Shown here: positions 43,964 through 53,301 of the stretch, in pieces
Position numbering within the stretch: the first letter of the stretch is position 1
Layout of the letters: every line of letters begins with the position of its first letter
Assembly: GCA_963667205.1 (NCBI GenBank)
Contig: OY762959.1
Span: forward strand, 868,001-932,000
Direction of reading: 5' to 3'
DNA length: 64,000 nt
From: CF-162 sp963667205
Lineage (GTDB): Bacteria > Chloroflexota > Dehalococcoidia > SM23-28-2 > RBG-16-64-32
Translations under genes and position numbers: made by a program
Notes under the pieces: generated by a model
Seen by the model: the letters and a program-made list of their open reading frames with translations, nothing else
The model's database searches: none
Told to the model about the DNA's origin: nothing

Positions 43964-45424
43964 GTGAAGCTCGGGCGGCTGGAATACAAGTGGATCGTCG
44001 GCGGCGTCTTCGTCTTCGGGCTCTTCATGGAGCTGCTGGACATGACGATCGTCAACGTCGCCCTGCCCGAGCTTGCCCGCTCGCTGGACGTCAACCCGGA
44101 GTCCGCGGCGACGGACAGCCAGTGGGTCGTCACGGGCTACCTGCTCAGCCTCGCCGTCTTCATCCCGGTCTCGGGCTGGCTGGGCGACCGCTTCGGGACG
44201 AAGGCGATCTTCATGACGGCGCTCGCCGTGTTCACCGCCGCTTCGTTGGCCTGCGGGCTGGCCTAGGACCTCGAATCGCTGATCGCCTTCCGGGTGCTCC
44301 AGGGCGTCGGCGGCGGCATGCTGACGCCGGTGGGCACGGCGATGCTATTCCGCGCGTTCCCGCCTCACGAACGCGCGAAGGCAGCCTCGATCCTGATGAT
44401 CCCGATGGTCGTCGCGCCGGCCAGCGGCCCGGTCCTCGGCGGCTACCTGGTGGAGTTCCACACCTGGCGGTTGATCTTCCTGATCAACATTCCGGTCGGC
44501 CTGCTGGGACTGATCTTCGCCGGCCTCTTCCTTAAGGAGGAGCGGCAGGACGCACCTGGCCGGCTAGACATGCCGGGCCTGCTCCTGGCCGGAGTGGGCC
44601 TCGCAGCGCTGATCTACGCGCTCGCCGAGGCCGGGCAGAACGGGATAGACAACGCGCGGGTGCTGGTCATCGGCGGCTTCAGTCTCGCCTCGCTGACCGT
44701 CTTCACGGTGGTCGAGTACTTCGCGAAAGAGCCGATGATCGACGTCAAGCTCTTCTCGAACAAGCTCTTCTCGGCGGCGAACGCGGTGCAGCTCGTCGGC
44801 TTGGCGGCGCTGATGGGCGGCCTCTTCCTCCTGCCGCTCTTCCTCCAGGCGGAGATGGGTCTCTCGCCGTTCCAGTCCGGCCTGACGACGTTCCCACAGG
44901 CGATCGGCATCCTGCTCATGGTGCAGATCGGCAGCCGGATATACGGACGGGTCGGGCCGCGCCGGCTGATGATCGCAGGCCTCGGCGGCATCACGGCGAC
45001 AACACTGGCGTTCCTCTGGGTCGACCTAGAGACGAGCCAGTGGACGATCCGCGGCATCATGTTCGTCCGCGGCTGCTTCTTCTCGTTCGTCATCCTCTCT
45101 CTGCAGACGGCGACGTTCGCGACCATCAGCCCGCCGATGATGGGCCGCGCCAGCGCGATCTCCAGCGCCGGGCGGCAAGTGGGCGCGAGCTTCGGCGTGG
45201 CGCTCCTGGCGACGATTCTGACGAGCCGGCTGGCGGCGCGCGATACGGCGCTCGGGCCCGCGGCCGACACTGGCGCAGCGCTCGATGCGTTCCACGAGGC
45301 GTTCGTCGTCGCGGCGGTGCTGGCGGCGATCGGCGCGCTGGCGGCGCTCTTCATCAGCGACAAGGACGCCGCGGTCTCGATGAACCTCGTCGAGGAGCCG
45401 GCGGTTGGCATCTTCCCAGGTTAA
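43964..45424 (+). pseudogene. MFS drug exporter (DHA2/EmrB type) with internal TAG
   Basis: A single frame of 486 codons, interrupted at 44264-44266 by TAG after LACGLA. Upstream is the N-terminal DHA2 signature FMELLDMTIVNVALPELA and the D-R motif WLGDRFGTK. Downstream continues directly with DLESLIAFRVLQGVGGGMLTPVGTAM and helices to residue 475. About 14 helices in total. The stop is one substitution from Trp (TGG) or Gln (CAG). Sequencing error or recent loss. GAGGAG ribosome site. Confidence 0.82.
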
Positions 45425-45527
45425 GAGCTGACCGACGTAAAGCAGCTTACCGAGCGCAGGCCTCCAGCCAGTCCAAGATAAGGGCAGCGTCGTATTAGCA
45501 AGTGGAGGGGAGAGAAGGAGGACCCCG

Positions 45528-45704
45528 GTGAACCTAAAGGCCTGCGGCCGCTGCGGCGGCGACCAGATCAGAGAAGAGCTGCTGGACGACACGGACCTCG
45601 TCTGCCTCCAGTGCGGACACAGGGAGTACGCACCTCCGAACGCCACTCCCCGATACATCACTTCGGCCCGCCAGAGGGCGCGACGCGCACGCCTGGCAGC
45701 CTGA
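45528..45704 (+). CDS. Small zinc-ribbon protein
   Basis: 58 residues: MNLKACGRCGGDQIREELLD... with CGRCGGD and CLQCGHREY (two CxxC knuckles about 20 residues apart), then an Arg-rich tail SARQRARRARLAA. GTG start with a perfect AGGAGG. Small zinc ribbons of this type are common hypothetical proteins. A strong terminator follows 17 bases later. Confidence 0.72.
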   Translation: MNLKACGRCGGDQIREELLDDTDLVCLQCGHREYAPPNATPRYITSARQRARRARLAA

Positions 45705-45721
45705 CGCGTCTTCTCAGCCGA

Positions 45722-45760
45722 ACCGGACTCCGGCCACCCCGCTGCCGGAGTCCGGTCTTT
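45722..45760 (+). terminator. Strong intrinsic terminator after the zinc-ribbon gene
   Basis: Perfect 12-base stem ACCGGACTCCGG / CCGGAGTCCGGT with an 11-base loop, then CTTT. Confidence 0.8.
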
Positions 45761-45773
45761 GTATACGGCGCGC

Positions 45774-45779
45774 TATAAT
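45774..45779 (+). promoter_or_regulatory. Consensus -10 box
   Basis: TATAAT immediately beyond the terminator, 66 bases before the GTG of the CSC-type secreted protein. No clear -35. Confidence 0.45.
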
Positions 45780-45845
45780 CGACCGCGTAATAGTTGAATC
45801 AACCTGAGGGGGCGAATGCGCCGCTAGCGCACTTCCGGACAGATC

Positions 45846-46434
45846 GTGAGACACATACTCGCGCCGAGAGCAGTCCTCAGCACCGCAGCGTTGCTGTTCA
45901 CGTCGATCACGCCCGCCCACGCTTGTTCCTGTGGAATCCCAACAGTCGAAGACCGTGTAGCGGACAACGACATCGTGGTGGTCGGAGGCGTTGTGTCTCA
46001 CACGAAACACGTCACGACCGTTTCGGTGGAGCTCTATCTGAAAGGGGTCTGGGCCATCGATACTCACCGTGGATGAGTCCGAGTCGCTGTGCACTTACTT
46101 CAGCCGATACTCCCTGGGCCTACGCCATGTCTTCTTCCTATCCTTCATCGAAGATGGTCGGCTCTTCACATGGGCGTGCGCAGGGAACATCAGCCTCGAT
46201 GACGGGTTCGATGATGAAGAAGACGCCGCGGCCTTCGCTGAGGTGAAAGCGATCCTTGGTCCGGGCCAGCCAGCGGACCTTCCGGCAGGTGGGGGAGCAG
46301 TCGGCGGAACTGGATCTGACCGCCTGCTCGTTCCTCTGGCCGTCGGGCTGGCACTCCTGGTGTCCGGAGCCGCCGCGATCGCATGGAGCAGGCGCGATTC
46401 TCGCATACGGCGCCTGCTTGACCCGCTCTCTTAG
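45846..46434 (+). pseudogene. Secreted CSC-type (tissue-inhibitor-like) protein, frameshifted
   Basis: Signal peptide followed by a mature N-terminus CSCGIPTVEDRVADNDIVVVGGVVS, like bacterial proteins resembling the netrin/TIMP fold. The frame breaks at the GGGG run 46044-46047. Removing one G gives ELYLKGSGPSILTVDESESLC, which continues through FIEDGRLFTWACAGN to a C-terminal membrane helix at about residue 180 and a basic end. It is probably membrane anchored outside the cell. GC content looks lower than in the neighbours. Confidence 0.7.
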
Positions 46435-46488
46435 CACGTGCTTAACTAGGCGCGCAAACACCCGCCCAAACAGCGATCGGAGAAGCCC

Positions 46489-47547
46489 TTGAAAGCCTGC
46501 ATCAAGCCTGAAAACGGCAAGGTCGAGATGATGGACATCCCCATCCCAGAGCCCGGATCCGGCGAGATCGTCGTCAAGATGAGTATGGCCACCGTCTGTG
46601 GCAGCGACATGCACTTCGTCGACGAATTCGCCAATGAGATGCTCGATTTCGCTTTCCCAGGCATTCTGCGCCCCGAGGGCCTGCCGATGGGCCACGAGGC
46701 TGTCGGCACCGTTCACGCCGTCGGTGAGGGCGTCAAGAAGTTCGCCGAAGGCGACCGCGTGGTGTCCTCCTGCTTGATCGGCTGCGGCGTCTGCCACGAG
46801 TGCCTCGCCGTGGACCACGGCCAGTGCACCGGTGGCGGCCGCGTGCTTGCCGGCTGCCAGGCGGAGTACTACACGCTCCCCTTCGCGGACCAGAACACGA
46901 CGAAAGTCCCGGATGCCGTGAGCGACGAGCAAGCGGTCCTGGCCTCCGACATCCTGTCGACGGGCCTCGGCGCGATCGAGCGCGCCGAAGCCAGCACCGG
47001 CGCGTCGGTGGCGGTCTTCGCTCAGGGCCCGGTCGGCCTGATGGCAACAGCCGCGGCCAGGGCGCTTGGCTGCGGCCTGGTGATCGGCGTCGACACGATG
47101 GACGACCGGCTCGATCAGTCGAAGAAGTTCGGCGCCAACTTGACGATCAACGCCAAGGAGGAGGACGCCGTCGCGAAAATCATGCAGCTCACGGGCGGCT
47201 CCGGTGTCGACGTCGCCGTCGAGGCTGTCGGCACGCAGCCGACGTTCGAAGCGGCGACGCGCGCGGTCAGGCGCGGCGGCGTCGTCTCGTCGGTCGGCGT
47301 CTACGGGCTGACCCCGCAGCTATCGATACCGACGCTCACGCCCTCGTTCTTCCACCGCAAGATCGTGACGACGTTCTGCCCGTCCGGAACCGACCGCATG
47401 GAGTACCTGATGAAACTCCTGCAGTACGGCAACCTCAACGTGGAGAGCATATTCACGCACAGGATGAAGCTGGACGAGATGCCGAAGACGTACGACCTCT
47501 TCCGCGACAAGACCGGAGGCGTCCTGAAGATCGCGATCACACCCTAG
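46489..47547 (+). CDS. Zinc-dependent alcohol dehydrogenase
   Basis: 352 residues, MDR superfamily: catalytic zinc ligands in TVCGSDMHF and MGHEAVGTV, the structural zinc Cys cluster CGVCHECLAVDHGQC, and the Rossmann motif AQGPVGLMATAAA. NAD(P)-dependent; substrate unknown. TTG start with GGAG. A strong terminator follows. Confidence 0.88.
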   Translation: MKACIKPENGKVEMMDIPIPEPGSGEIVVKMSMATVCGSDMHFVDEFANEMLDFAFPGILRPEGLPMGHEAVGTVHAVGEGVKKFAEGDRVVSSCLIGCGVCHECLAVDHGQCTGGGRVLAGCQAEYYTLPFADQNTTKVPDAVSDEQAVLASDILSTGLGAIERAEASTGASVAVFAQGPVGLMATAAARALGCGLVIGVDTMDDRLDQSKKFGANLTINAKEEDAVAKIMQLTGGSGVDVAVEAVGTQPTFEAATRAVRRGGVVSSVGVYGLTPQLSIPTLTPSFFHRKIVTTFCPSGTDRMEYLMKLLQYGNLNVESIFTHRMKLDEMPKTYDLFRDKTGGVLKIAITP

Positions 47548-47561
47548 ACAACAGCGGAGCC

Positions 47562-47596
47562 AAGGGGGGCGGCCGGCCAGCCGCCCCCCTTGTTAT
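47562..47596 (+). terminator. Strong intrinsic terminator after the alcohol dehydrogenase
   Basis: Perfect 12-base stem AAGGGGGGCGGC / GCCGCCCCCCTT, loop CGGCCA, then a short TGTTAT tail. Confidence 0.78.
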
Positions 47597-47690
47597 GTCC
47601 ACCGCTCGGCTTACTGGTTATCGGTAACGACGCGCCTCACTAAGGCGTCTTTAGCTTCGGAGCGCTCCTCCCGCGAAATCGGAGACAGAG

Positions 47691-49112
47691 ATGCTTCAAC
47701 GGCTCGCGTTCGGTAGCCTGGCGGCGCCGATGGTCCTCCTGGTGGCCTTACTCATCATCCCGGGGTTCGACAAGCCCTGGGGCAGCTTCTCGTTCCACTT
47801 CTATGTTGTGTCCGCCGCCTCTCTCCTCGCGGCCCTCGCCTGTCTCGTCCTCGTGCTCTCCGCCCGCTCGCTGCGGGAGACGCGAATCCTCTTTCTGGCC
47901 CTTTCTTTCTTCGCGCTGGGCATGATCTTCTCGATTCATGGGCTACAAACGCCCGGTATCGTCTTCGACAATGCCAGCGCAGGCCTTGAGCGCTCGCCCT
48001 GGCTGGCAACACTCACCGCGGGCGTCTTCGCGACGCTAAGCGTCATCTCCGTGCCGCGGCTCACCGAGCGCGTCAACCTGCGAGCTCCCGAGACGATTTT
48101 CGTCGGGGCCGTCAGCGTGATCACGCTCTACTTCGTCGTCAGCATGGCCGCGCCCAACTGGCTCGCCGAGTTCCCGACGACGAGCGAGTGGTTCCAGCAC
48201 CTGCTGACTGCGACGACCGTCGGCTTGCTCGTCTTCGCCGGGGTCCGCTACTACCAGTCGTACGTCTTCGCTCGGCTGCCGGCGCAGCTTTCTGTGGCCG
48301 TTGGACTTTTCTTCCTGGCCGAGGCGCAGGTCTCGCTCGACTTCGGCACTTTCTGGGCCTACTCGTGGTGGATGTACCACGCGCTCTTCCTGGCGGCCTT
48401 CACGGCTGTCCTCGCGGGCTGGTCCTGGGAGTTGCTGCGCGCCAAGGACGCCCGCGCAATCGCCGAGGGCATCGTGATGCGAGACGCGCTCAGCCAGCTC
48501 AACCGCGGCCGCTCCACGGACCTCGTGTCGCTGGCCGACCGGATCGAAAACCGCGACCTGGAGACGTTCCGCCACGTCGACCGCGTGGCCGCGTTCGCCT
48601 ACGCCATCGGTGACGAGATGGGCATGGGCGCCGGCGAGCTCCGAGCGCTCGTGCTCTCCGGGCAGATGCACGATGTGGGCAAGATCGGCCTGCCACCGTA
48701 CATTCTCACGAAGGCGAAGCCGCTCACCCTCGCAGAGTGGAAGGCGATCATGAAGCACCCGGCCAAGGGATCCGAGATCCTGGACCGGGTGCCCGGCCTC
48801 GGCGACATTAGCCGCACAATCCGCCACCACCACGAGCGCTTCGACGGCGAGGGGTACCCGGACGGCCTGAAGGGCATCGCGATACCGATCGAGTCGCGGA
48901 TCGTCGCCGTCGCCGATACGTTCGACGCCCTGACCTCAGCGCGACCGTACCAAAAGGCGATGACGCCCGAAGAGGCGCGCGCCGAGCTGGAACGTGTCGC
49001 CGGCACGCAGCTCGACCCGGACCTCGTGCCGATCTTGATCAAGCTCATGGACAACGGCACGCTGGCGGCGAAGAAGTCGCCCGCACCCTCCGCAGCTCAC
49101 GTCCACGCCTGA
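47691..49112 (+). CDS. HD-GYP domain protein with N-terminal membrane sensor
   Basis: 473 residues. Residues 1-235 hold seven hydrophobic helices. The C-terminal domain has the HD pair GQMHDVGKIGLP and the GYP-type motif GEGYPDGLKG with HHHERFD. It probably degrades cyclic di-GMP in response to a membrane signal. The first His (FRHVDRVAAFA) is also present, so catalysis looks intact. No c-di-GMP riboswitch was seen upstream. Confidence 0.88.
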   Translation: MLQRLAFGSLAAPMVLLVALLIIPGFDKPWGSFSFHFYVVSAASLLAALACLVLVLSARSLRETRILFLALSFFALGMIFSIHGLQTPGIVFDNASAGLERSPWLATLTAGVFATLSVISVPRLTERVNLRAPETIFVGAVSVITLYFVVSMAAPNWLAEFPTTSEWFQHLLTATTVGLLVFAGVRYYQSYVFARLPAQLSVAVGLFFLAEAQVSLDFGTFWAYSWWMYHALFLAAFTAVLAGWSWELLRAKDARAIAEGIVMRDALSQLNRGRSTDLVSLADRIENRDLETFRHVDRVAAFAYAIGDEMGMGAGELRALVLSGQMHDVGKIGLPPYILTKAKPLTLAEWKAIMKHPAKGSEILDRVPGLGDISRTIRHHHERFDGEGYPDGLKGIAIPIESRIVAVADTFDALTSARPYQKAMTPEEARAELERVAGTQLDPDLVPILIKLMDNGTLAAKKSPAPSAAHVHA

Positions 49113-49151
49113 TCCCGCAGGCGCGCCAGCCTGAAGCGCCATCGAGTCTGG

Positions 49152-49157
49152 TAGGCT
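49152..49157 (+). promoter_or_regulatory. Leaderless-type -10 element for the 49164 gene
   Basis: TAGGCT, six bases, then ATG. Confidence 0.45.
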
Positions 49158-49163
49158 AGAGTC

Positions 49164-49577
49164 ATGAAGTGCCCGCGAGACCAGACGGACCTCAAGATCG
49201 AGCATCACATGGGGATCGAGGTCGATCACTGCCCGACCTGCAACGGCCGCTGGCTGGACCACCACGAGCTGGACCACCTCGAGGCGACCGTCGACTCGAC
49301 CGAAGAAGAGCGCCGGGCCACGATCCAGTTCGGCGAGCGAACGGGCGACCTCAAGTGCCCGATCTGCGAAGGGAAGATGGCCGTCTTCCAGTACCGCGCC
49401 TACGACCTGGAGCTGGACTCCTGCCCAGACGACCACGGCTACTGGCTGGACCCCGGCGAAGAGGGCCGCGTGCGCGACATCATCGAAGAGCGCGTAAAGG
49501 GCCTTTCGCGGGCGCGTGACGCGGAGGCCGGCTGGGGACGCTTCCTGGGCGGTCTGCGCGGAAAGAAGAAGCGCTAG
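49164..49577 (+). CDS. Double TFIIB-type zinc finger protein
   Basis: 137 residues with two zf-TFIIB units: CPRDQTDL...CPTCNGRWLDHHELDHLE and CPICEGKMAVFQ...CPDDHGYWLDPGEEGRV. The second unit has lost one Cys (CPDD). Basic C-terminus. Function unknown. Its stop overlaps that of the PHP gene in CTAG. Confidence 0.78.
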   Translation: MKCPRDQTDLKIEHHMGIEVDHCPTCNGRWLDHHELDHLEATVDSTEEERRATIQFGERTGDLKCPICEGKMAVFQYRAYDLELDSCPDDHGYWLDPGEEGRVRDIIEERVKGLSRARDAEAGWGRFLGGLRGKKKR

Positions 49578-50269
49578 CTAGAGACCGCTTCGCCCAGCAG
49601 TGCGTAGCTGCCGGGCGTGACGCGCTTGACGGCCTCGAAGCGGCCGCCGCGCAGCTCTTCCATCATCTCGTCTTCGGACGCGATATCCTTCTCGAACATC
49701 GTCGCGTAGCGCCCGACCTCAAGCGGCATGTGCGCGTCGCTGCCGCCCACGCCCGGCAGCGCCAGGTGGGTCGCCAGCTCCTGCGCCAGACTGTTCTCAC
49801 GCTCGATGCAGCCGCCGTTCAGCACTTCGATGGCGTCGACCATCGAGAATACCGGGTGCTCGGCCATCTCCTCGATCGTCAGGAGCTGTGCCCCGCGCCG
49901 GTCACCGAAGAGCAGGCTTGAAGGCCCGGGGAAGTAGCGGAACGGGTGGTTAATCACCATGAAGCCGCCGTGGTCCTGGACGGCGCGTCGCAGGTCGCTG
50001 GCATGGCGAATGCCCTTCACCTCCGGGGGCAGGCCAAAGACACCGATATGGCCCATGTCCGTGGACCACTCGCGGGCGTTGAAGGCGAAGAGGTCATACT
50101 CCTTCCGGAAGTGGGCGAGCTCATCCGGCCGCCACATGTGCAGGTGCTCGGTGATTGCAACGCCGCTGAGGCCGGACGAGAGTGCCTTTTCCCCCAGGCG
50201 TTTCGGCGATATGTCGCTATCCATCGATCCGACGACCGTATGGATGTGCATGTCGATTACGCTGCCCAT
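49574..50269 (-). CDS. PHP domain phosphoesterase-like protein
   Basis: 231 residues: metal-binding DMHIHTVVGSMDSDISP at the N-terminus, VAITEHLHMW, later MVINHPFRY and GVGGSDAHMPLEVGRY. Typical PHP hydrolase; the substrate may be a nucleotide or histidinol-phosphate-like. GGAGGT ribosome site. Confidence 0.87.
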   Translation of the reverse strand: MGSVIDMHIHTVVGSMDSDISPKRLGEKALSSGLSGVAITEHLHMWRPDELAHFRKEYDLFAFNAREWSTDMGHIGVFGLPPEVKGIRHASDLRRAVQDHGGFMVINHPFRYFPGPSSLLFGDRRGAQLLTIEEMAEHPVFSMVDAIEVLNGGCIERENSLAQELATHLALPGVGGSDAHMPLEVGRYATMFEKDIASEDEMMEELRGGRFEAVKRVTPGSYALLGEAVSS

Positions 50270-50453
50270 GGACCTCCGTTCAACGGGAATAGTAAGACGC
50301 TCTCAGGGTGTTACGGCGTCGTTCACGATAGCATAACCCTCACGTTAGCGGGAAGGATCGAGCTACACTGGCGTCACCGTCGCCCGCAAGCACGCGCAAT
50401 CGTCGCTGCTGCTGGAGGCGAGCGGGCGCCCTGCGCCTAAGGGATCGCGCGGT

Positions 50454-50459
50454 TACACT
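50454..50459 (+). promoter_or_regulatory. Leaderless-type -10 element for the 50466 gene
   Basis: TACACT, six bases (GTGGCG), then ATG. It favours ATG 50466 over GTG 50460. Confidence 0.45.
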
Positions 50460-50465
50460 GTGGCG

Positions 50466-51158
50466 ATGCAGCAACTATCGACCGATTTCGACGGTGCGTG
50501 GCGGCGCTTTCAGGACGCCGGGTCGCTGCGCCTGCTGGAGTCGACACTGGAGTGGGAGTGGACGCGCGGGCGCACGGACTACTTCGCGTTTCTGATCCCG
50601 GTGTCCGATCAGGCGGTGCGCGAGTACACGTCGCGGATGATCGCGGAGGTGGCCGACATCCCCGGCGTCGATCCCTACCCGGAGCCCTACTGGCACGTGA
50701 CGATCAAGGGCGTCGGCTTCCTGTCGGAGGAGCCGTCGGGCGCCGACGAGGTGTCGGCGGCGGACGTCGAGCGGCTGGCGGAGGCGGTGCGCCCGGCGCT
50801 GGAGTCGTCCGCACCGTTCGAGGTGACTGTGGGGCCGGTCAACGCCTTCGCGGAGGTGGTGTTCCTGGAGGCGCACGACGGCGGGGCGACTCAGCGCCTG
50901 AACGAGGCGCTGCTGGAGAGCGCGCCGTCGCTGCAGCGCTACGCGGTGGACGGCGAGATGTTCCTACCGCACGTGAGCATCGCGCGGTTCTCCTCGAACG
51001 AGGGGCTGCCGCGCCTGAAGGAGACGCTGGCCCGCCTGCGCGAGACGCCCGAGGCCAGCCCAACGTTCACAGCCACGGAAGCGCTCCTCATCCGCGCGCA
51101 CCTCGCCCGCGAAGCGCCCACGTTCGACCTCGTGGCGCAGTACCCCATGCGCGGGTAG
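50466..51158 (+). CDS. 2H phosphoesterase (2'-5' RNA ligase-like)
   Basis: 230 residues with the two HxT/S motifs, WHVTIKGV and FLPHVSIARF, that define 2H phosphoesterases, at about 80 and 163. Members cleave or join 2',3'-cyclic phosphate RNA ends. The start codon is set by the promoter geometry. Confidence 0.78.
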   Translation: MQQLSTDFDGAWRRFQDAGSLRLLESTLEWEWTRGRTDYFAFLIPVSDQAVREYTSRMIAEVADIPGVDPYPEPYWHVTIKGVGFLSEEPSGADEVSAADVERLAEAVRPALESSAPFEVTVGPVNAFAEVVFLEAHDGGATQRLNEALLESAPSLQRYAVDGEMFLPHVSIARFSSNEGLPRLKETLARLRETPEASPTFTATEALLIRAHLAREAPTFDLVAQYPMRG

Positions 51159-51404
51159 GCCTCGACTGCGTTTGTTGTTTCTAGGCGTGGTTTTGCATCT
51201 GGGGGTGGGCGTTTCGTTTGATTGATCCGCGGGCACTGACGCGGTCGCGGGCGGGCCTGAGGGCGCGACGAGGGCGAGCATGGCAGTAGGAGGGTAGGGG
51301 ATTCGGGGCTCTAGGTGGAAGGGGGAAGTGGCGCGGGCAGCGGAGGCCAGAATTGATGGGGCACACATTGCGATGCTGAAATAAACGTATAGAATGCAGC
51401 CAAA
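51159..51404. other. Intergenic region with G-rich tract
   Basis: 246 bases without a convincing gene. It contains a G-rich stretch on the plus strand at 51292-51325 with runs of three to five G (possible quadruplex) and ends in a promoter for the next gene. It marks the left edge of the lower-GC segment. Confidence 0.4.
51368..51395 (+). promoter_or_regulatory. Sigma-70-type promoter of the unknown two-gene module
   Basis: -35 TTGCGA (51368), 16-base spacer, -10 TAGAAT (51390), nine bases before the GTG at 51405. Local sequence is AT-rich for this genome. Confidence 0.5.
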
Positions 51405-52334
51405 GTGAGCGCCCAAGAGACAGCTGGCCTGCCAAGCACCAGCCCTAGATCTGCGAAGATCGCCCTCGACCTCTTCATCCTTGATGGAGTGGAGTGGGGT
51501 GAACTAGATGCCGCGAAGCGGAGAGACCTTTCCGACGCTCTGGCGCGGTCGAACCTCCGGAGTAGCTCGCCCAACCGATATGGGTTCACAAGCGTCAGGC
51601 TGACAGGCAATGCGATCTTCGGGCTGTACAGCCAAGAATATCTCGACCTAGTGCCACAGTACGACGCCAGGAAGGCGCGAGTAGAAACCACTCAAGCGAA
51701 GTTCGTCGAACTGGTTTTTCTGGTTGACACCAGCTCGGGATTTCTGATGCTCCAAGACAGGAAGTTTCACAACGAAGGAACGTTGAGCATGGGGGAATCT
51801 CGCCGCCGGTTCAGCGATTCTCTCAATCGATCGCTAAGGAGAGTCAACCTCCCAGCCGCGCTGATGAGAGAAAGGGAGTATGTCACAGTTTCTCAAGAGC
51901 AGTTCGTCGACATCATTCGCACCGAAGAGGTCTGGGAGCTCGACATCGAGCAGCTCCAAGGGCGACCGGTTCCAGATGATCTACCCTTGTTCAACCCCGA
52001 CCCTGCCCACGAGGAGTTCTACCGCGAGATATGGAACGCGCGCGAACGACCAAATATCTCAAATGTCTCGATAAGACGATCCCAAGACGGCGACCTACGC
52101 AGGTCAATCTTCGCTAGAGCGGCGTCCTTCGCCGGACAAGTCAAGAAAGTCGTGTATGCTGCCGGCGAACCCGGGTTGCGGCAGCGCCGGGAACTGATGA
52201 AGAAGCGCAAGACGCACGTAGGAGGCATATCTATTCGCCGGCCTCCGAATGACACGGACGCCCGCCGCATACTGGAGATCATTGCTAATCTAGTGGTTGG
52301 GACGGTAGAGGAGCCGCACACACAGGCGGGTTGA
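51405..52334 (+). CDS. Unknown protein of low-GC accessory module
   Basis: 309 residues, no family recognised and no membrane helix. It has a mixed N-terminal half (KIALDLFILDGVEWGELDAAKRRDLSD...YGFTSVRLTGNAIFGLYSQEYLDL) with a hydrophobic strand VELVFLVDTSSGFLMLQD. The C-terminal half is rich in Arg/Lys (ELMKKRKTHVGG). Base composition is visibly lower in GC than in neighbours. It is followed 31 bases later by a membrane protein, so the two may act together. Confidence 0.6.
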   Translation: MSAQETAGLPSTSPRSAKIALDLFILDGVEWGELDAAKRRDLSDALARSNLRSSSPNRYGFTSVRLTGNAIFGLYSQEYLDLVPQYDARKARVETTQAKFVELVFLVDTSSGFLMLQDRKFHNEGTLSMGESRRRFSDSLNRSLRRVNLPAALMREREYVTVSQEQFVDIIRTEEVWELDIEQLQGRPVPDDLPLFNPDPAHEEFYREIWNARERPNISNVSIRRSQDGDLRRSIFARAASFAGQVKKVVYAAGEPGLRQRRELMKKRKTHVGGISIRRPPNDTDARRILEIIANLVVGTVEEPHTQAG

Positions 52335-52365
52335 CAGTTGACGCTGCCAACCCTAGACGGTCAGG

Positions 52366-53268
52366 ATGACGAATTGCCAGAAGCGGACGAGTGAGATGAG
52401 AACGACTGACTACGAAAAGCGATCGTCATTCATGACCAGCATTTACGCGGCGATTCAGTCAAAGAGTAGTTTCGCCTTGGAGGCGGACGTTGACACATTC
52501 AGAGAGGCATATCGTCAGCTCCTGAAAGAGAATCTGCTGGAGACCAACGACGTCTTCGGCATCTTCTTCGGCGATCGGGCTCTGCTTTGGTTGAGGCAAT
52601 TCCTTACCTGGAGTTTCACTTTGCGGAACGCCACCGTGAGGTTACGCGCGCCGACTTCAATTTCGTGCTCGATCCGCATTGGCATGGCAGCACATCTGGC
52701 CGGTACAAGTTTAGTCAATTCTTGAGAGATGAGATCAGGAACTGGCGAACATGGCTCGCCCTGACGATAACGGGGGCACTATTGGGCGCTGTGAGGTTCG
52801 GTGTGCCGAAGTCAAGTTGGAGCGAGTTGGTGTCCGCCGTGCTGCCAGCCATAGCCCTGTTCCTTAGCCCGTTCCTAGTGTTCACCGTGCCGCAAAGAGC
52901 AATCGACCGAGGCAGCGCCGCGCTCCTAAAGGCAGGGGCCTACCACCGGTTCGGGCAGATTGACAAGTACGTAGCGTGGGCACTCAGCGTGGCCCTAGTA
53001 GCAGGGCATCGCTGCACTGATTGGAGCGTACTCGACGTCGACGACCATTGCAGACACATTCGACAGCCCGGCTTCGCAGACAGTCTCGAAAGTCATCGGA
53101 TCTTCGGAGTTCGTTCTGGCAAGTCTTGGAGTGGCGCTCGCATCAGTCATCTGGGCTGTTACTGCTTTGGTGAGCTTCTACTTTGAGCGCGCGATGATGT
53201 TGCAGAATGCAGTCGGGATACCGGAACTCAAGCGCCTGATTCAAGAAGAAGCGGCTGCCGAAGAGTAA
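52366..53268 (+). pseudogene. Membrane protein of the accessory module, two compensating frameshifts
   Basis: Total 903 bases from ATG to TAA, 301 codons if two indels are corrected. One G is missing in the GGG run at 52577-52579 and one G is extra at 53004-53006. The restored protein reads FGDRGSALVEAIPYLEF and VALVAGIAALIGAYS. It has a soluble N-terminal 110 residues, then four helices (about 130-150, 160-180, 208-230, 250-278) and an acidic end. No family recognised. Both indels are single-base changes in G runs and they restore the frame, so the original gene is probably intact. Confidence 0.65.
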
Positions 53269-53301
53269 TTCGGCGCGTGGCATCCCAGCCAAGAATAACG
53301 C

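Noticed and set aside
47600..47690. Cyclic-di-GMP riboswitch before the HD-GYP gene
   Set aside because: No GEMM-type core sequence was found; only weak hairpins.
51405..53268. Kiwa-like defence pair (membrane KwaA plus KwaB)
   Set aside because: Layout and helix number are superficially similar, but I see no sequence similarity and the order is reversed; not claimed.
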